A stretch of 64,000 nt of DNA from Stutzerimonas stutzeri (GCA_002387205.1 DGLA01000024.1:170602-234601); one strand, 5' to 3'. Shown: positions 25,734-34,120, counted from the stretch's first letter. Notes: generated by a model not told the origin, from the sequence alone. Made by a program: numbers and translations.

Positions 25734-26914
25734 TGCGCGGACTCGGAAGACGTTGGCGGCTCCGAGGGCTCCGGTGGTTCTTCGCGCTCGAAGGGTATGG
25801 TGCGCACGGGCGCACCGCTGCGGACACTGCCGCCACCCTCGACAATCACCACATCTCCAGCGTCCAGGCCAGTACGAATGATCCAATCACTGCCCTGCAG
25901 TTCGCCCAGTTCGACCTCGCGCGAGGCGACCTTGTCATCCTCGCCAACCAGCAGTACACGTGCGGCCTGGTCATTCACCATTACGGCGCGCTGTGGAATC
26001 AGCACGCCGTTCGGGCGGATGCCCGCATTGATGCGTGCCCGGACGAACTGCCCGGGCAGAAGGAGGCGGTCCGGGTTCGGAAAGTCGGCACGCACGGCCA
26101 CGGTGCCGGTGGTCTCGTCGATGCTCATGGCGTAGAAGTTGACGTAGCCGGTGTGCGGATACTGGGCACCGTTCTCAAGGATCAGCTTCACCTCGACTCG
26201 CCCGTCCTCCGGCAACTTAAGCTCGCCCGAGGCGATCCTGGCGCGAATTTCTAGCAGGTCGGAACTGGACTGGGAGAAGTTGACGTAGACCGGATCGAAC
26301 TGTTCCACAGTGGTCAGCAAGGTGCCTTCGCTGGCGCTGACCAGCGCGCCCTCGGTGACCTGGGCACGCCCGGCACGGCCTTCGATAGGCGACTCGACTG
26401 TCGTGTATTCAAGGTCAAGCTCTGCCGACTGCACGTTGGCCTCGGCTTGCGATACATCTGCCCTGGCGGTGCGCAGGGTAGCCAGCGCAGTGTCGTATTC
26501 CTGCTGGCTGATAGCCTGCTTGGCGACCAGCCCCTTGTAGCGTTTGACGTCCTGCGCGGCATTCAACGCGGTGGCTTCGGCGCGTTCCAGGGCCGCCTTG
26601 GCGGCCTTGAGGTTGGCGCGCATCTCGCGCGGGTCGATCTGGAACAGTGGCGTGCCGACCTCGACGTCGGTGCCTTCTTCGTAGAGCCGTTTCTGGATGA
26701 TGCCGTCGACTCGGGCGCGGATCTCCGCGATCCGCACGGCCTGGACCCGCCCAGGAAGCTCGATGATGTTGGGGACGGGCCGGGGGGCGACTGTCATGAC
26801 CTCCACCTCGGGCGGTGGCGGCGCGGACTGTTCGGCTTGTTCCTCGTCGGAGCAGGCCGCCAGTAGTAATGCCATGGCGCCTGCCCACACCGCGTTTTGC
26901 AGTAGCTGCCTCAT
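25730..26914 (-). CDS. RND efflux periplasmic adaptor lipoprotein (MexE/AcrA type)
   Basis: Membrane-fusion protein that joins the transporter to the outer-membrane channel. The 394-residue product has a lipoprotein signal ending LLAAC. A barrel-sandwich half (RVDGIIQKRLYEEGTDVEVG) precedes a coiled-coil hairpin at about 95-165 (ALERAEATALNAAQDVKRY, TARADVSQAEANVQ). The second half includes VESPIEGRAGRAQVTEGALV, and the C-terminal tail is Pro/Glu-rich. It is the first gene of the three-gene pump operon; a candidate operator lies 40-60 bases upstream. Confidence 0.94.
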   Translation of the reverse strand: MRQLLQNAVWAGAMALLLAACSDEEQAEQSAPPPPEVEVMTVAPRPVPNIIELPGRVQAVRIAEIRARVDGIIQKRLYEEGTDVEVGTPLFQIDPREMRANLKAAKAALERAEATALNAAQDVKRYKGLVAKQAISQQEYDTALATLRTARADVSQAEANVQSAELDLEYTTVESPIEGRAGRAQVTEGALVSASEGTLLTTVEQFDPVYVNFSQSSSDLLEIRARIASGELKLPEDGRVEVKLILENGAQYPHTGYVNFYAMSIDETTGTVAVRADFPNPDRLLLPGQFVRARINAGIRPNGVLIPQRAVMVNDQAARVLLVGEDDKVASREVELGELQGSDWIIRTGLDAGDVVIVEGGGSVRSGAPVRTIPFEREEPPEPSEPPTSSESAQ

Positions 26915-26953
26915 CTAGTTGACCTTCTTGGCTCGGGCACCGTCTTCGCCGCG

Positions 26954-26974
26954 GTATAGCGCGCTGACCTATAC
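26954..26974. promoter_or_regulatory. candidate operator upstream of the RND operon
   Basis: GTATAG (26954-26959) and CTATAC (26969-26974) are inverted around a 9-base core that begins with the palindrome AGCGCGCT, and CCGCGG palindromes flank both sides. On the minus strand, TATAGG and TATACC could serve as -10 hexamers for the adaptor gene. The layout resembles a TetR-type operator overlapping a promoter, but the binding protein is not in the neighbourhood. Confidence 0.45.
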
Positions 26975-27139
26975 TCGACCGCGGGCGGCGGGGTACGGTT
27001 CCGGTTTATTGCCCGCTTCGATTGGCAGCCTTCGCGAAACCCGAGCATTGCAGCTTTCGGCCGAAACGAGTGGTGGGGAACAAGCATGCTTTGGCTGAGC
27101 GGCGCTGGCAGCGGCTCTGGATTCGCCGAGACGCGCTGC

Positions 27140-28435
27140 TCAGGTTTTCGGTGTGTGTACCACGATGTGTTGCTGCGCCTGGTCCGGCAGCGTAACTCCG
27201 GCCGAGCGCAGCGCGACGACCAGTCCCTTGCGCACCTCCGAGGCGGTGGCGACGAAATCCGAGCGGCGCGAGTCGCACCAGAACAGGACGTCGAAGACCA
27301 GCTGGCTTTCGCCCAGGTCGATGAGCAGTACTTCGGCTTCGGGCGTGGCTAGCACACCGGCCGTCTGCTGAGTTGCTTCGCGCATCACGGCGCTGATGGC
27401 GTCGATATCGATGCCGTAGTACAGCTTGCACACCACCTTGCCGCGGCGTATCGGCGCCGCCGTGTTGTTGGTGACGCGGGAGGTGAATGTCTCGGCGTTG
27501 GGGACCAGCACGCGGCGCCCGTCATAGGTGCGGATCTGGGTGGCGCGCAGTTCGATGCGCTCCACGCTGCCTTCGGTTTCGCCAATGATGATCTGGTCGC
27601 CCAGCTGGAACGGCCGCAGCGTCAGGATCAGCAGGCCGCTGACGAAGTTGGAGAGGATGTCCTTGAGGGCAAAGCCCAGCGCCAGACTGGTCAATCCGAG
27701 CCCGGTGGCCAGGGTGCTTGGCTCCAGGCCGAAGGCACTCGCGGCGACTATGATGCCGAGCACCCATACCGCGTAATAACTCACCTGTCGGACCAGGTTC
27801 TCGACGGTCAGATCGTTCGCCAAACGGCGCACGATCTTCCTCATCAGCGCCCGTACAGCGGTGGCCAGCCCCCAGAACAACAGCAGGACCAACAGGGCCG
27901 CCAGCACCCGGGGAATGATGTTGATCGCGGATTCGAGCAGCCGTGCAAAGGCGGTTTCGACGCTCGACTGCACTGAAGTCAAAAAACGTCCACGGTCCGA
28001 GTCGCGGCGTTTGGCAGCCGTCGCCAGGGCCCGGTCGATAGTTGCAGCCCAGTCCCGAGCGAGTCGGTCGAGCGGCTGACCGTTGGCTTCGGCATCGGCC
28101 GGTGCGACCACCATCAGCGGGCGGCCGGCCACGCTGATCTGCAGACCTTCATCCTCCTCCGATTCGGTTGGCTCGATGCGCGCCCGGGTGATGCCCTTGG
28201 GCGTCTCTAGTACCGCCGCCAGCTGCCGTTCGATCTGCCGCGCCCGTGGCCGCGCTTCAAGCGCCTCGTTGGGGCCGATGCGAAACAAGGCGCGGCCGTC
28301 CAAGCGCACGGTCGCGACGCCTTCCTGAGCCCAGGCGTGGGTCGTCGGCAGGATGGCCGCGCAGAGCAGCCCCAGCAGGGCAAGCGTTCTTAACAGGACG
28401 GGAAGCGCAATCACGAGGCGAGGAGACAGGATCAT
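27140..28435 (-). CDS. MscS family mechanosensitive ion channel
   Basis: A 431-residue channel expected to open under membrane tension and release osmolytes. It has a cleavable signal (ALLGLLCAAILPTTHAWA), a periplasmic N-terminal domain to about 175, and three membrane segments (IIPRVLAALLVLLLFWGLA; YYAVWVLGIIVAASAFGL; the pore helix GLGLTSLALGFALKDILSNF). The MscS beta domain follows (LGDQIIIGETEGSVERIELR, YDGRRVLVPNAE). ATG 28435 is chosen because it starts immediately before the signal peptide; the upstream 47 in-frame residues overlap the terminator hairpin of the small peptide gene. Confidence 0.93.
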   Translation of the reverse strand: MILSPRLVIALPVLLRTLALLGLLCAAILPTTHAWAQEGVATVRLDGRALFRIGPNEALEARPRARQIERQLAAVLETPKGITRARIEPTESEEDEGLQISVAGRPLMVVAPADAEANGQPLDRLARDWAATIDRALATAAKRRDSDRGRFLTSVQSSVETAFARLLESAINIIPRVLAALLVLLLFWGLATAVRALMRKIVRRLANDLTVENLVRQVSYYAVWVLGIIVAASAFGLEPSTLATGLGLTSLALGFALKDILSNFVSGLLILTLRPFQLGDQIIIGETEGSVERIELRATQIRTYDGRRVLVPNAETFTSRVTNNTAAPIRRGKVVCKLYYGIDIDAISAVMREATQQTAGVLATPEAEVLLIDLGESQLVFDVLFWCDSRRSDFVATASEVRKGLVVALRSAGVTLPDQAQQHIVVHTPKT

Positions 28436-28461
28436 GGTTGATATGCCGTGGCCGGAAACAA

Positions 28462-28489
28462 ACAGGCCGCCGGGTTGGCGGCGGCCTGT
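28462..28489 (-). terminator. intrinsic terminator of the 28-residue peptide gene
   Basis: On the minus strand, ACAGGCCGCCG pairs with CGGCGGCCTGT (28479-28489 with 28462-28472) around a 6-base loop, followed by TTGTTT. It lies about 70 bases after the peptide stop and before the MscS start, so it would separate the two transcripts. Confidence 0.8.
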
Positions 28490-28559
28490 CGATGAAACGT
28501 GCAACGTGCGGCTGTGCGTACCGAGGGGCCGTGGTTGCAGAGCGGTCGTCTTCGTGGCG

Positions 28560-28646
28560 TTAGAAAACCAACGCAAACAAACCGATCACGACCAACAGAC
28601 CGATCAGAAAGATGATGCCTACCGTGCTGCCCAGAAACTTCAGCAT
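28560..28646 (-). CDS. 28-residue single-pass membrane peptide
   Basis: A short gene: the product starts MLKFLGSTVGIIFLIGLL and continues VVIGLFALVF, ending in TAA. Almost the whole chain is one hydrophobic helix, with Lys3 the only charged residue, so it should insert in the inner membrane. AAGGAG lies 8 bases before the ATG, a promoter-like element lies 33 bases upstream and an intrinsic terminator follows, so the coding unit has all its own signals. I recall similar tiny hydrophobic proteins in Pseudomonas annotation but know no defined function. Confidence reflects the signals, not homology. Confidence 0.75.
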   Translation of the reverse strand: MLKFLGSTVGIIFLIGLLVVIGLFALVF

Positions 28647-28678
28647 GAGGATGACTCCTTTGCAGTGGGTTCACTGAG

Positions 28679-28706
28679 TCCGACTGGCCAAGCGTCCAAA
28701 ACGTTC
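28679..28706 (-). promoter_or_regulatory. AlgU/RpoE-like promoter of the membrane peptide
   Basis: On the minus strand GAACGT (28706-28701), a 17-base spacer and TCGGA (28683-28679) match the AlgU/sigma-E consensus GAACTT-N16/17-TCTGA at 9 of 11 positions. The implied start site is about 27 bases before the peptide ATG, leaving room for its AAGGAG ribosome site. AlgU responds to envelope and osmotic stress in Pseudomonas; control here is inference. Confidence 0.5.
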
Positions 28707-28742
28707 AGAAAACCGGGCGGCCGGTCATGTCCGCTGCAGGCT

Positions 28743-29477
28743 TCAGAGGCTTTTCCAGATCAGCTGCAAACCGGCCAGCAGCATGCCCAGACGAGCGATT
28801 CGGTAAAACACTTTGTGGTCGATGCGCTTGTGCAGCCACAGCCCGGCCCAGACGCCAAAGGGCACCACGGGCGCCAGGGACAGGCTGAGCAGCAGGTTTT
28901 CGCGGCTGAACTGACCGAGCGCGGCATAGGGGATGAGCTTGACGGCGTTGGTCATCAGGAAGAACAGATTGATGGTCGCCACATAGCGCAGCTTGTCCAG
29001 CTGCTGGGGGAGCAGGTGCATCATGATCGGCGGCCCACCGGCATGGGCGACGAAGCTGGTGAACCCGGCAACCGAAGAGAGCAGGGTGCCGCGCCCGCGC
29101 TGCAAGGGGCGTGGCTTGTCGTTGCGGGCGAGCAGTCCGAGCACCACGAAACCCACCGCTATGGCACCCATCATCAGGCCGACCATGCGCTCGTCGAGCA
29201 TGCCAAAGGTGAGTGAGCCGAGAACAATGCCGATCAGCGCCCCCGGCAGCATGACCTTGAGGTTCGCCGTGTCCCAGTGTCCCCAATAGGCTCTGAGTCC
29301 GACGACATCAGCCAGGCAGAGGATCGGCAGCATCACGGCAGCGGCCTGTTTCGGGGAGAGGGCAAGCGCCAGCAGGGGCACGGCAATGCCGCCCAGCGCG
29401 CCGCCGAAGCCGCCTTTGGACAGGCCGGTCAGAAAGATCGCCGGTAGGGCAAACAGTAGGAAGTCAGGTAGGGTCAT
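28743..29477 (-). CDS. TauE/SafE family sulfite/organic-anion exporter
   Basis: A 244-residue membrane protein with 7-8 hydrophobic segments, of the TauE/SafE (DUF81) family that exports sulfite or sulfoacetate-type anions. Family wording includes LLFALPAIFLTGLSKGGFGG at the start, the repeat-like GALIGIVLGSLTFGMLDE, and FTSFVAHAGGPPIMMHLLP in the middle. ATG 29477 is chosen because it directly precedes the first membrane helix; in-frame ATGs upstream would add hydrophilic residues. It is divergent from the CAP-domain gene, sharing a 151-base intergenic region. The substrate is not readable from the sequence. Confidence 0.88.
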   Translation of the reverse strand: MTLPDFLLFALPAIFLTGLSKGGFGGALGGIAVPLLALALSPKQAAAVMLPILCLADVVGLRAYWGHWDTANLKVMLPGALIGIVLGSLTFGMLDERMVGLMMGAIAVGFVVLGLLARNDKPRPLQRGRGTLLSSVAGFTSFVAHAGGPPIMMHLLPQQLDKLRYVATINLFFLMTNAVKLIPYAALGQFSRENLLLSLSLAPVVPFGVWAGLWLHKRIDHKVFYRIARLGMLLAGLQLIWKSL

Positions 29478-29628
29478 GGCGTGCTGGCGAGACGGGTCTG
29501 AAATCTGGTGGAGCCGCATCATCGCATCTTTGCCGTCCGCGGTTGCGAGCGAGGGTTGCAGCTGACGGCGGCGGATCACTGGCGGCAGGTCGTGGTCAGC
29601 ATGTATATCCCAGGCTGACAGGTGGCTT

Positions 29629-30528
29629 ATGACCTTCTCCATTGCAAACCGCGGCTTTCTTTCGACAAGGGCGACTCCGCCTTCGCGCTTGTTGGCTGGC
29701 GCCATGCTGATGGTGTCGGTGACATGGGTGTCTCAGATACAGGCACAGGAATCCCAGGCGCTGGTGAGCCTGATCAACGAGTTTCGCGAAGCTGCCGAAG
29801 CGTGCGCAAACGGCGACGCAACGGTGGTCGGCCCGCTTGCGCCCAACGAAGCGCTCGCGCTGTCCCCGGCAACCAGCGGGGCGCAACTGCAGCAAGAGCT
29901 GCAGGCGTCCGGCTACCGGCCGGCCAAGCTGCAGGCTATTTCCGTGTCGGGACCGGCCGATGCGCAGACTGCCATGCAGGCCCTCAAACAGCGCTATTGC
30001 GCACCGCTGCGCAGTCAGGACTTTGCCGAAATCGGGGTAGCGCGCAGCGGCAACACCTGGCAGGTGTTGCTGGCCAAGCCGCTTCTCGCACCCGATCTTG
30101 GTGATTGGCAACAGGTCGGCAAGGACATCCTGGAGCGAGTCAATGCCGCGCGGGCAGAGCCGCGCACCTGTGGAAGCCGATCATTTCAGGCGGCGCCCGC
30201 GCTCAGCTGGAACGCTAAGCTCGGCGATGCCGCACTGGCCCATAGCCGCGACATGGCCGAGCAGGACTATTTCAGCCACGGGGCGCCAGACGGCAGCCAG
30301 GTCAGTGACCGGGCCAGCCGTGCAGGGTACAGCTGGCAGCGGATCGGCGAGAACATCGCGGCCGGGCAGGGTTCGGCTGATCAGGTCATGGCCGGCTGGC
30401 TGGCCAGTCCCGGCCATTGCAGCAACATCATGAATCCGGACTTCAGCGAGATGGGGGCGGCCTACGCCATTGAAGAGAACAGCGCCGCCGTCAGCTACTG
30501 GACGCAGGTATTCGGCACGCCACGCTGA
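29629..30528 (+). CDS. secreted CAP-domain (SCP/PR-1) protein
   Basis: A 299-residue exported protein. A long signal peptide ends near QIQAQ (about 40). A first domain (about 45-155) of unknown type holds two cysteines (EACANG and QRYCAPL). The CAP domain at about 160-299 has the family landmarks HSRDMAEQDYFSHGAPDGS, RIGENIAAGQG and SPGHCSNIMNPDFSEMG. Bacterial CAP proteins are common in the envelope but mostly unassigned. The start codon has AGGTGG close upstream; a shorter start at 29704 would shorten the signal n-region. Confidence 0.85.
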   Translation: MTFSIANRGFLSTRATPPSRLLAGAMLMVSVTWVSQIQAQESQALVSLINEFREAAEACANGDATVVGPLAPNEALALSPATSGAQLQQELQASGYRPAKLQAISVSGPADAQTAMQALKQRYCAPLRSQDFAEIGVARSGNTWQVLLAKPLLAPDLGDWQQVGKDILERVNAARAEPRTCGSRSFQAAPALSWNAKLGDAALAHSRDMAEQDYFSHGAPDGSQVSDRASRAGYSWQRIGENIAAGQGSADQVMAGWLASPGHCSNIMNPDFSEMGAAYAIEENSAAVSYWTQVFGTPR

Positions 30529-30540
30529 ACCCGCACGGGG

Positions 30541-30912
30541 TCACCCCTGAGCTTGCAGCCAGTTGTGCGCCTCGGTGCCCTGATCTTCCTCGAAGGCTTT
30601 CACAACGAGCCCAGGAATAAGGGCGCCCTCGATTTCACTGGCCTTGCGTAGCCATTCCTTGCCAGAGACGACTGCACAGCAATCGAAGCGACGAATAAAG
30701 CGGAACAGTTGCGGTATGCGAGACAGCTCCACACCCATCGCGCCCAGGGTCGGAACGTCGAAATCACCGATACGACACAACATGTGACCGTGGCTGATGC
30801 CTTCGGACTTCCGTAGCAGTTCATCCAGCGCGAAGCGCATCTCGCTGGCGTCGAGTTTGCCGGAAAAGTCCACATCGATGCGTTTGTCGCCGATACGGGT
30901 GACGTGAAACAT
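30541..30912 (-). CDS. SpoIIAA-like / STAS-SEC14 family protein
   Basis: A 123-residue protein with the SpoIIAA-like fold (PF11964): beta strands FHVTRIGDKRIDVDFSGKL, helix ASEMRFALDELLRKS, strand HGHMLCRIGDF, then LSRIPQLFRFIRRFDCCAVVS and a final helix. Such proteins are small cytoplasmic units with no known enzyme activity; lipid or partner binding has been suggested for relatives. AAGGA lies 8 bases before ATG 30912; the upstream in-frame extension is not homologous. Its stop lies 12 bases from the stop of the convergent CAP gene. Confidence 0.82.
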   Translation of the reverse strand: MFHVTRIGDKRIDVDFSGKLDASEMRFALDELLRKSEGISHGHMLCRIGDFDVPTLGAMGVELSRIPQLFRFIRRFDCCAVVSGKEWLRKASEIEGALIPGLVVKAFEEDQGTEAHNWLQAQG

Positions 30913-31169
30913 GACGAGTGTCCTTGTATGGAAACGGAGACGGGTTACTGCGCCCTGGATGACCATGGCGGCCTCGCGGCGTTCTGATGAAAGGGTGGTC
31001 GAGCTTCTGTTTCCAGGCAAGTCGGAGCCTTGGCGTGCTGCGCAGCAACCTTCTGCAGGGCAGTAACAGCCACAACGCGATGACCTGGCACCTCGTGTGG
31101 CGGGCTATACGGGGCGTACCTGAAACGTGCGGCGACGTGCTGCAGAATGGGGCGCTTGTAGCGGAAGGA

Positions 31170-31194
31170 GTCCCCGCGCGTGAGGCACGGGGAC
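31170..31194 (-). terminator. hairpin after ppiC
   Basis: GTCCCCG and CGGGGAC (31170-31176 with 31188-31194) form a perfect 7-bp stem starting 7 bases after the ppiC stop on the minus strand. Only CTCCTTCC follows, so intrinsic termination is possible but weak. Confidence 0.45.
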
Positions 31195-31201
31195 GGGGCG
31201 A

Positions 31202-31483
31202 TCAGTCCTGGCGGCTGGTCACTTCCAGCAGGTGATAACCGAACTGGGTTTTCACCGGGCCCTGTACTTCATTGAGCGGGGCGCTGAAGACGACGGTGTC
31301 GAACTCCTTGACCATCTGACCGGGGCCGAACGAGCCCAGGTCGCCGCCCTGACGGCTGGACGGGCAGGTGGAATTGTCCTTGGCAACCTGAGCGAAATCG
31401 GCACCGCCTTCGATGGCAGCCTTCAGTTCGTTGCACTTTTCTTCGGTGGGAACCAGGATGTGGCGGGCAGTGGCTCGTGCCAT
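31202..31483 (-). CDS. ppiC: parvulin-type peptidyl-prolyl isomerase
   Basis: A 93-residue single-domain parvulin, the same length as E. coli PpiC, which speeds proline cis-trans isomerisation in the cytoplasm. Family landmarks are RHILVPTEEKCNELK, ADFAQVAKDNSTCPSS, GGDLGSFGPGQMVKEFD, and the end TQFGYHLLEV with the active-site His. No signal peptide. GGAG precedes the ATG by 9 bases. It is downstream of the PstS-like gene, but 65 bases separate them. Confidence 0.95.
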   Translation of the reverse strand: MARATARHILVPTEEKCNELKAAIEGGADFAQVAKDNSTCPSSRQGGDLGSFGPGQMVKEFDTVVFSAPLNEVQGPVKTQFGYHLLEVTSRQD

Positions 31484-31548
31484 AAGTGTCTACTCCAGTG
31501 GGAAAGGTGCGAGCCTACCGGATTTGCTCAGCGATTCAAGCGTCGGGC

Positions 31549-32523
31549 TCAGTTCGACTCGGTCGAAGCGCGCTTCGGCGAGTTCTGCAGAGCGTCCAGG
31601 CTGCGTCTGTACTGCTCGGCACCTAGTGGCATGTAGCCGGTGAAGTGAATCCAGCTGGGCAACCCCTGCAGGTAGTGTTCGACGAATGCGCGGGTGATCG
31701 GCTTGCGCTGCAGGCTTTCTTCGTTCAGGTAGAGAAACAGCGGGCGCGTCAGTGGCTGATATTTTCCTTCGCTGACCGTGGCGAGCGTCGGATAGACCGG
31801 CCCCTTGCCGTTATCCACAGCGAGCAGCTTCAGTTCGTCCCAGTGCCGGTGGTACGCACCGATACCGAAAAAACCGAGGGCATCGGGTTCGGACGCAATG
31901 CCAGCTGCCAGCTCCTCCTCGTTTTCGCTGGCGGTGTAGTCCTGACGGCTGCGGTGCGTCGTGCCGACGATCTCGCGGGTGAAGACGTCATAGGTGCCCG
32001 AATCCTGTCCTCGTCCAAACAGCTTCACCGGGCGATCCGGCCATTCGGGCCGAATCTGGTTCCAGCGCATGACCCGGCCTTGCGCAGCTGGTGCCCATAC
32101 GGTCTTGAGTTCATCTACCGTGATGTCTTTCGCCCAGTGGTTGCTGGGATGTGCCACTACCGCGATGGAGTCCATGGCCAGCGGGATCTTGCGGTAGCGG
32201 ACGTCGTTCTTGGCGCACTCTGCCTGTTCTTCGGCGTTCATTTCGCGCGACGCATCGTTGATGTCCGTCTGGCCGGCGCAGAAGCGGCGGAAGCCCGCGG
32301 TGGTCCCGGAAAACTCAACGTCTATCGGATGACCGGGGCGGGCGCGCTGAAACCGCTTTATCGCTTCACGGGTCAGTGGGTAAACCGTGCTTGATCCATC
32401 GACAAGCAGCCCGTCGGAAGCCGGGGCCGACGCCAGCGCTGCGCCCTCGGCTGATGCGAACGAGGCGTGCAGGCCAAGCAGGAGGCTGATCAGCTGCAGC
32501 GGGCGGGATTTGGCGAGGTGCAT
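31549..32523 (-). CDS. PstS-like phosphate-binding protein
   Basis: A 324-residue periplasmic solute-binding protein. The signal peptide ends at ASFASA near 25. The PBP_like_2/PstS fold is visible in LLVDGSSTVYPLTREAIKRF (phosphate P-loop), EFSGTTAGFRRFCAGQTDI, MDSIAVVAHPSNHW, and FGRGQDSGTYDVFT (second ligand segment). The mature protein lacks linked pstCAB genes. It follows a Na/Pi transporter and a coiled-coil peptide with 18-29 base gaps, which suggests a shared transcript. AAGGGA lies 6 bases before the ATG. Ligand phosphate is inferred from the motif wording. Confidence 0.9.
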   Translation of the reverse strand: MHLAKSRPLQLISLLLGLHASFASAEGAALASAPASDGLLVDGSSTVYPLTREAIKRFQRARPGHPIDVEFSGTTAGFRRFCAGQTDINDASREMNAEEQAECAKNDVRYRKIPLAMDSIAVVAHPSNHWAKDITVDELKTVWAPAAQGRVMRWNQIRPEWPDRPVKLFGRGQDSGTYDVFTREIVGTTHRSRQDYTASENEEELAAGIASEPDALGFFGIGAYHRHWDELKLLAVDNGKGPVYPTLATVSEGKYQPLTRPLFLYLNEESLQRKPITRAFVEHYLQGLPSWIHFTGYMPLGAEQYRRSLDALQNSPKRASTESN

Positions 32524-32552
32524 GAAATGTCCCTTCTTGGCGCAGGCCTGGC

Positions 32553-32780
32553 TCAGGATTTAGCTTTCAGCCAGTCGGTCTTGAGCGTTGTCCAGAACAG
32601 CTGAAGGCTGTTGAAGCGCGTGTCCACCGCGTTGATGTAATCGTCCAGGTGGTCGATTTCCCGGTGTTGTGCCTGCTGCTCCTGGGCGTCGATGCGTTCA
32701 AGCTGGGCCTCGAGCTCATTCAGCGATTCGCGTAGTTCACGGATGCGGTTCTCGGTCTGGATGCGGCGTTCACTTTGCAT
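32553..32780 (-). CDS. 75-residue coiled-coil protein in the phosphate gene set
   Basis: A hydrophilic, probably all-helical protein: residues 5-45 show heptads (RIRELRESLNELEAQLERID), and the C-terminal part NAVDTRFNSLQLFWTTLKTDW carries aromatic residues. No signal peptide or cysteine. It sits 18 bases after the Na/Pi transporter gene and 29 bases before the PstS-like gene, with GGAG before its ATG. I do not recognise the family. Position suggests a cytoplasmic partner of the transporter, perhaps replacing the PhoU-like tail that longer relatives have; this is inference. Confidence 0.65.
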   Translation of the reverse strand: MQSERRIQTENRIRELRESLNELEAQLERIDAQEQQAQHREIDHLDDYINAVDTRFNSLQLFWTTLKTDWLKAKS

Positions 32781-32798
32781 GGTTGGCTCCAGGCTGGA

Positions 32799-33962
32799 TC
32801 AGAGTTGGCTGCCGCCAATGAGTAGCAACGGAAGGCCAAAGAACACGCCCCCGATATAGGCCCCGACATACAACTTGTTGCGCTGAGCCAGGTCCGCAAG
32901 AAAGTTGGCGATCGCCGGTGGCACACCCCGCAGGAAAGGCAGCACGTAGATGATGGTGATCCCCAGGAGGTTGAACATCAGGTGCACGAGGGCGATCTGC
33001 ATCGCCAGTTCTGCCGTAGGGCCGGCAATGGCCGTGGCGGCCAGGAGCGCGGTGACGCAGGTGCCGATGTTGGTGCCGAGCGTGAAGGGATAGACCTGCT
33101 TGAGCGTGAACACCCCCGTGCCGGCCAGCGGTACGATCAGTGCCGTTGTGGTGGAGGACGACTGCACCAGGATCGTGATGAGTGTGCCCGAGGCAATGCC
33201 GGACACCGGCCCGCGTCCGACGCTTGCATGCATGATGTCTTTGGCGCGCCCCACCATCACCCGGCGCAGCACCTTGCCGATGGCCTGCACCACAAAGAGG
33301 ATCAGCCCGACGCCGATGATGATCAGCCCAACTCCGGCCCACACCTTGCTCGGCAGCCAGGACACGCTGGCTTCGAGCAGCTCGCTGGCTGGGGTCAGTA
33401 TGGTCTTCATGAAGTTCATGCTCTTCATATCGACGCCGGCACTGTCATGCACCAGCAGGCCTGCAAGCGCCTGTGAGACGCGCTCCAGCGGATGAAAGAG
33501 CAACTCCAGCGGCAGAAGGATGGTCACCGCCGTGATGTTGAAGGCGTCATGCACCGTAGCCGCCGCAAATGCCCGATGGAATTCCTCTCCACTGCGGATA
33601 TGGCCAAGGCTGACGATGGTGCTGGTCAGCGACGTGCCGATGTTTGCGCCCATGATCAACGGAATTGCGATGGGGATCGGCAGGCCACCGGCGACCATCC
33701 CCACGATGATCGAGGTCACCGTGCTGGAACTCTGGATCAGCGCCGTGGCAGCCAGGCCGATCATCAGCCCGACAAAGGGGTTGGTGGCAAAAGCGAACAG
33801 TTCCTTCGCATTGTCGCCAACCGCAGCCTTGAAGCCGTCTCCAATGGCGCCTACTGCGGCCAGCAGGAGATAGATCAGGGTAATGACCAACAGCCATGAC
33901 AGCCATTGGCGTGATCCGGAGGCCGAGGATTGTTCAGCCAGTGCACCGGCATTGGTCGCCAT
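32799..33962 (-). CDS. Na/Pi cotransporter family protein (NptA/SLC34 type)
   Basis: A 387-residue membrane protein with an inverted repeat of two QSSST motifs (residues 77-81 in ALIQSSSTVTS and 267-271 in ILVQSSSTTTA), the hallmark of type II Na/phosphate cotransporters. About eight hydrophobic helices are present; LIMGANIGTSLTSTI and LGTNIGTCVTALL are the paired Asn-Gly helices. It ends after the membrane part and lacks the C-terminal PhoU-like domain of YjbB. ATG 33962 has AAGGGGA upstream. It probably moves phosphate, either inward with Na+ or as export; the direction is not readable. Confidence 0.9.
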   Translation of the reverse strand: MATNAGALAEQSSASGSRQWLSWLLVITLIYLLLAAVGAIGDGFKAAVGDNAKELFAFATNPFVGLMIGLAATALIQSSSTVTSIIVGMVAGGLPIPIAIPLIMGANIGTSLTSTIVSLGHIRSGEEFHRAFAAATVHDAFNITAVTILLPLELLFHPLERVSQALAGLLVHDSAGVDMKSMNFMKTILTPASELLEASVSWLPSKVWAGVGLIIIGVGLILFVVQAIGKVLRRVMVGRAKDIMHASVGRGPVSGIASGTLITILVQSSSTTTALIVPLAGTGVFTLKQVYPFTLGTNIGTCVTALLAATAIAGPTAELAMQIALVHLMFNLLGITIIYVLPFLRGVPPAIANFLADLAQRNKLYVGAYIGGVFFGLPLLLIGGSQL

Positions 33963-34120
33963 GAGCCACGTCCCCTTGAGAATGGTTGGTGGCTCGACGG
34001 TGGGCTGCAGGTGTGAAGGGTGCGTGACCGGAGCGGCGTTCAGGCGATGAACGGTGCTGTGGCCGATGGATAGGGCGTTGCCAGTGTGCACCTGATTCCG
34101 CAGGCGCACTCAGGTCGCGC

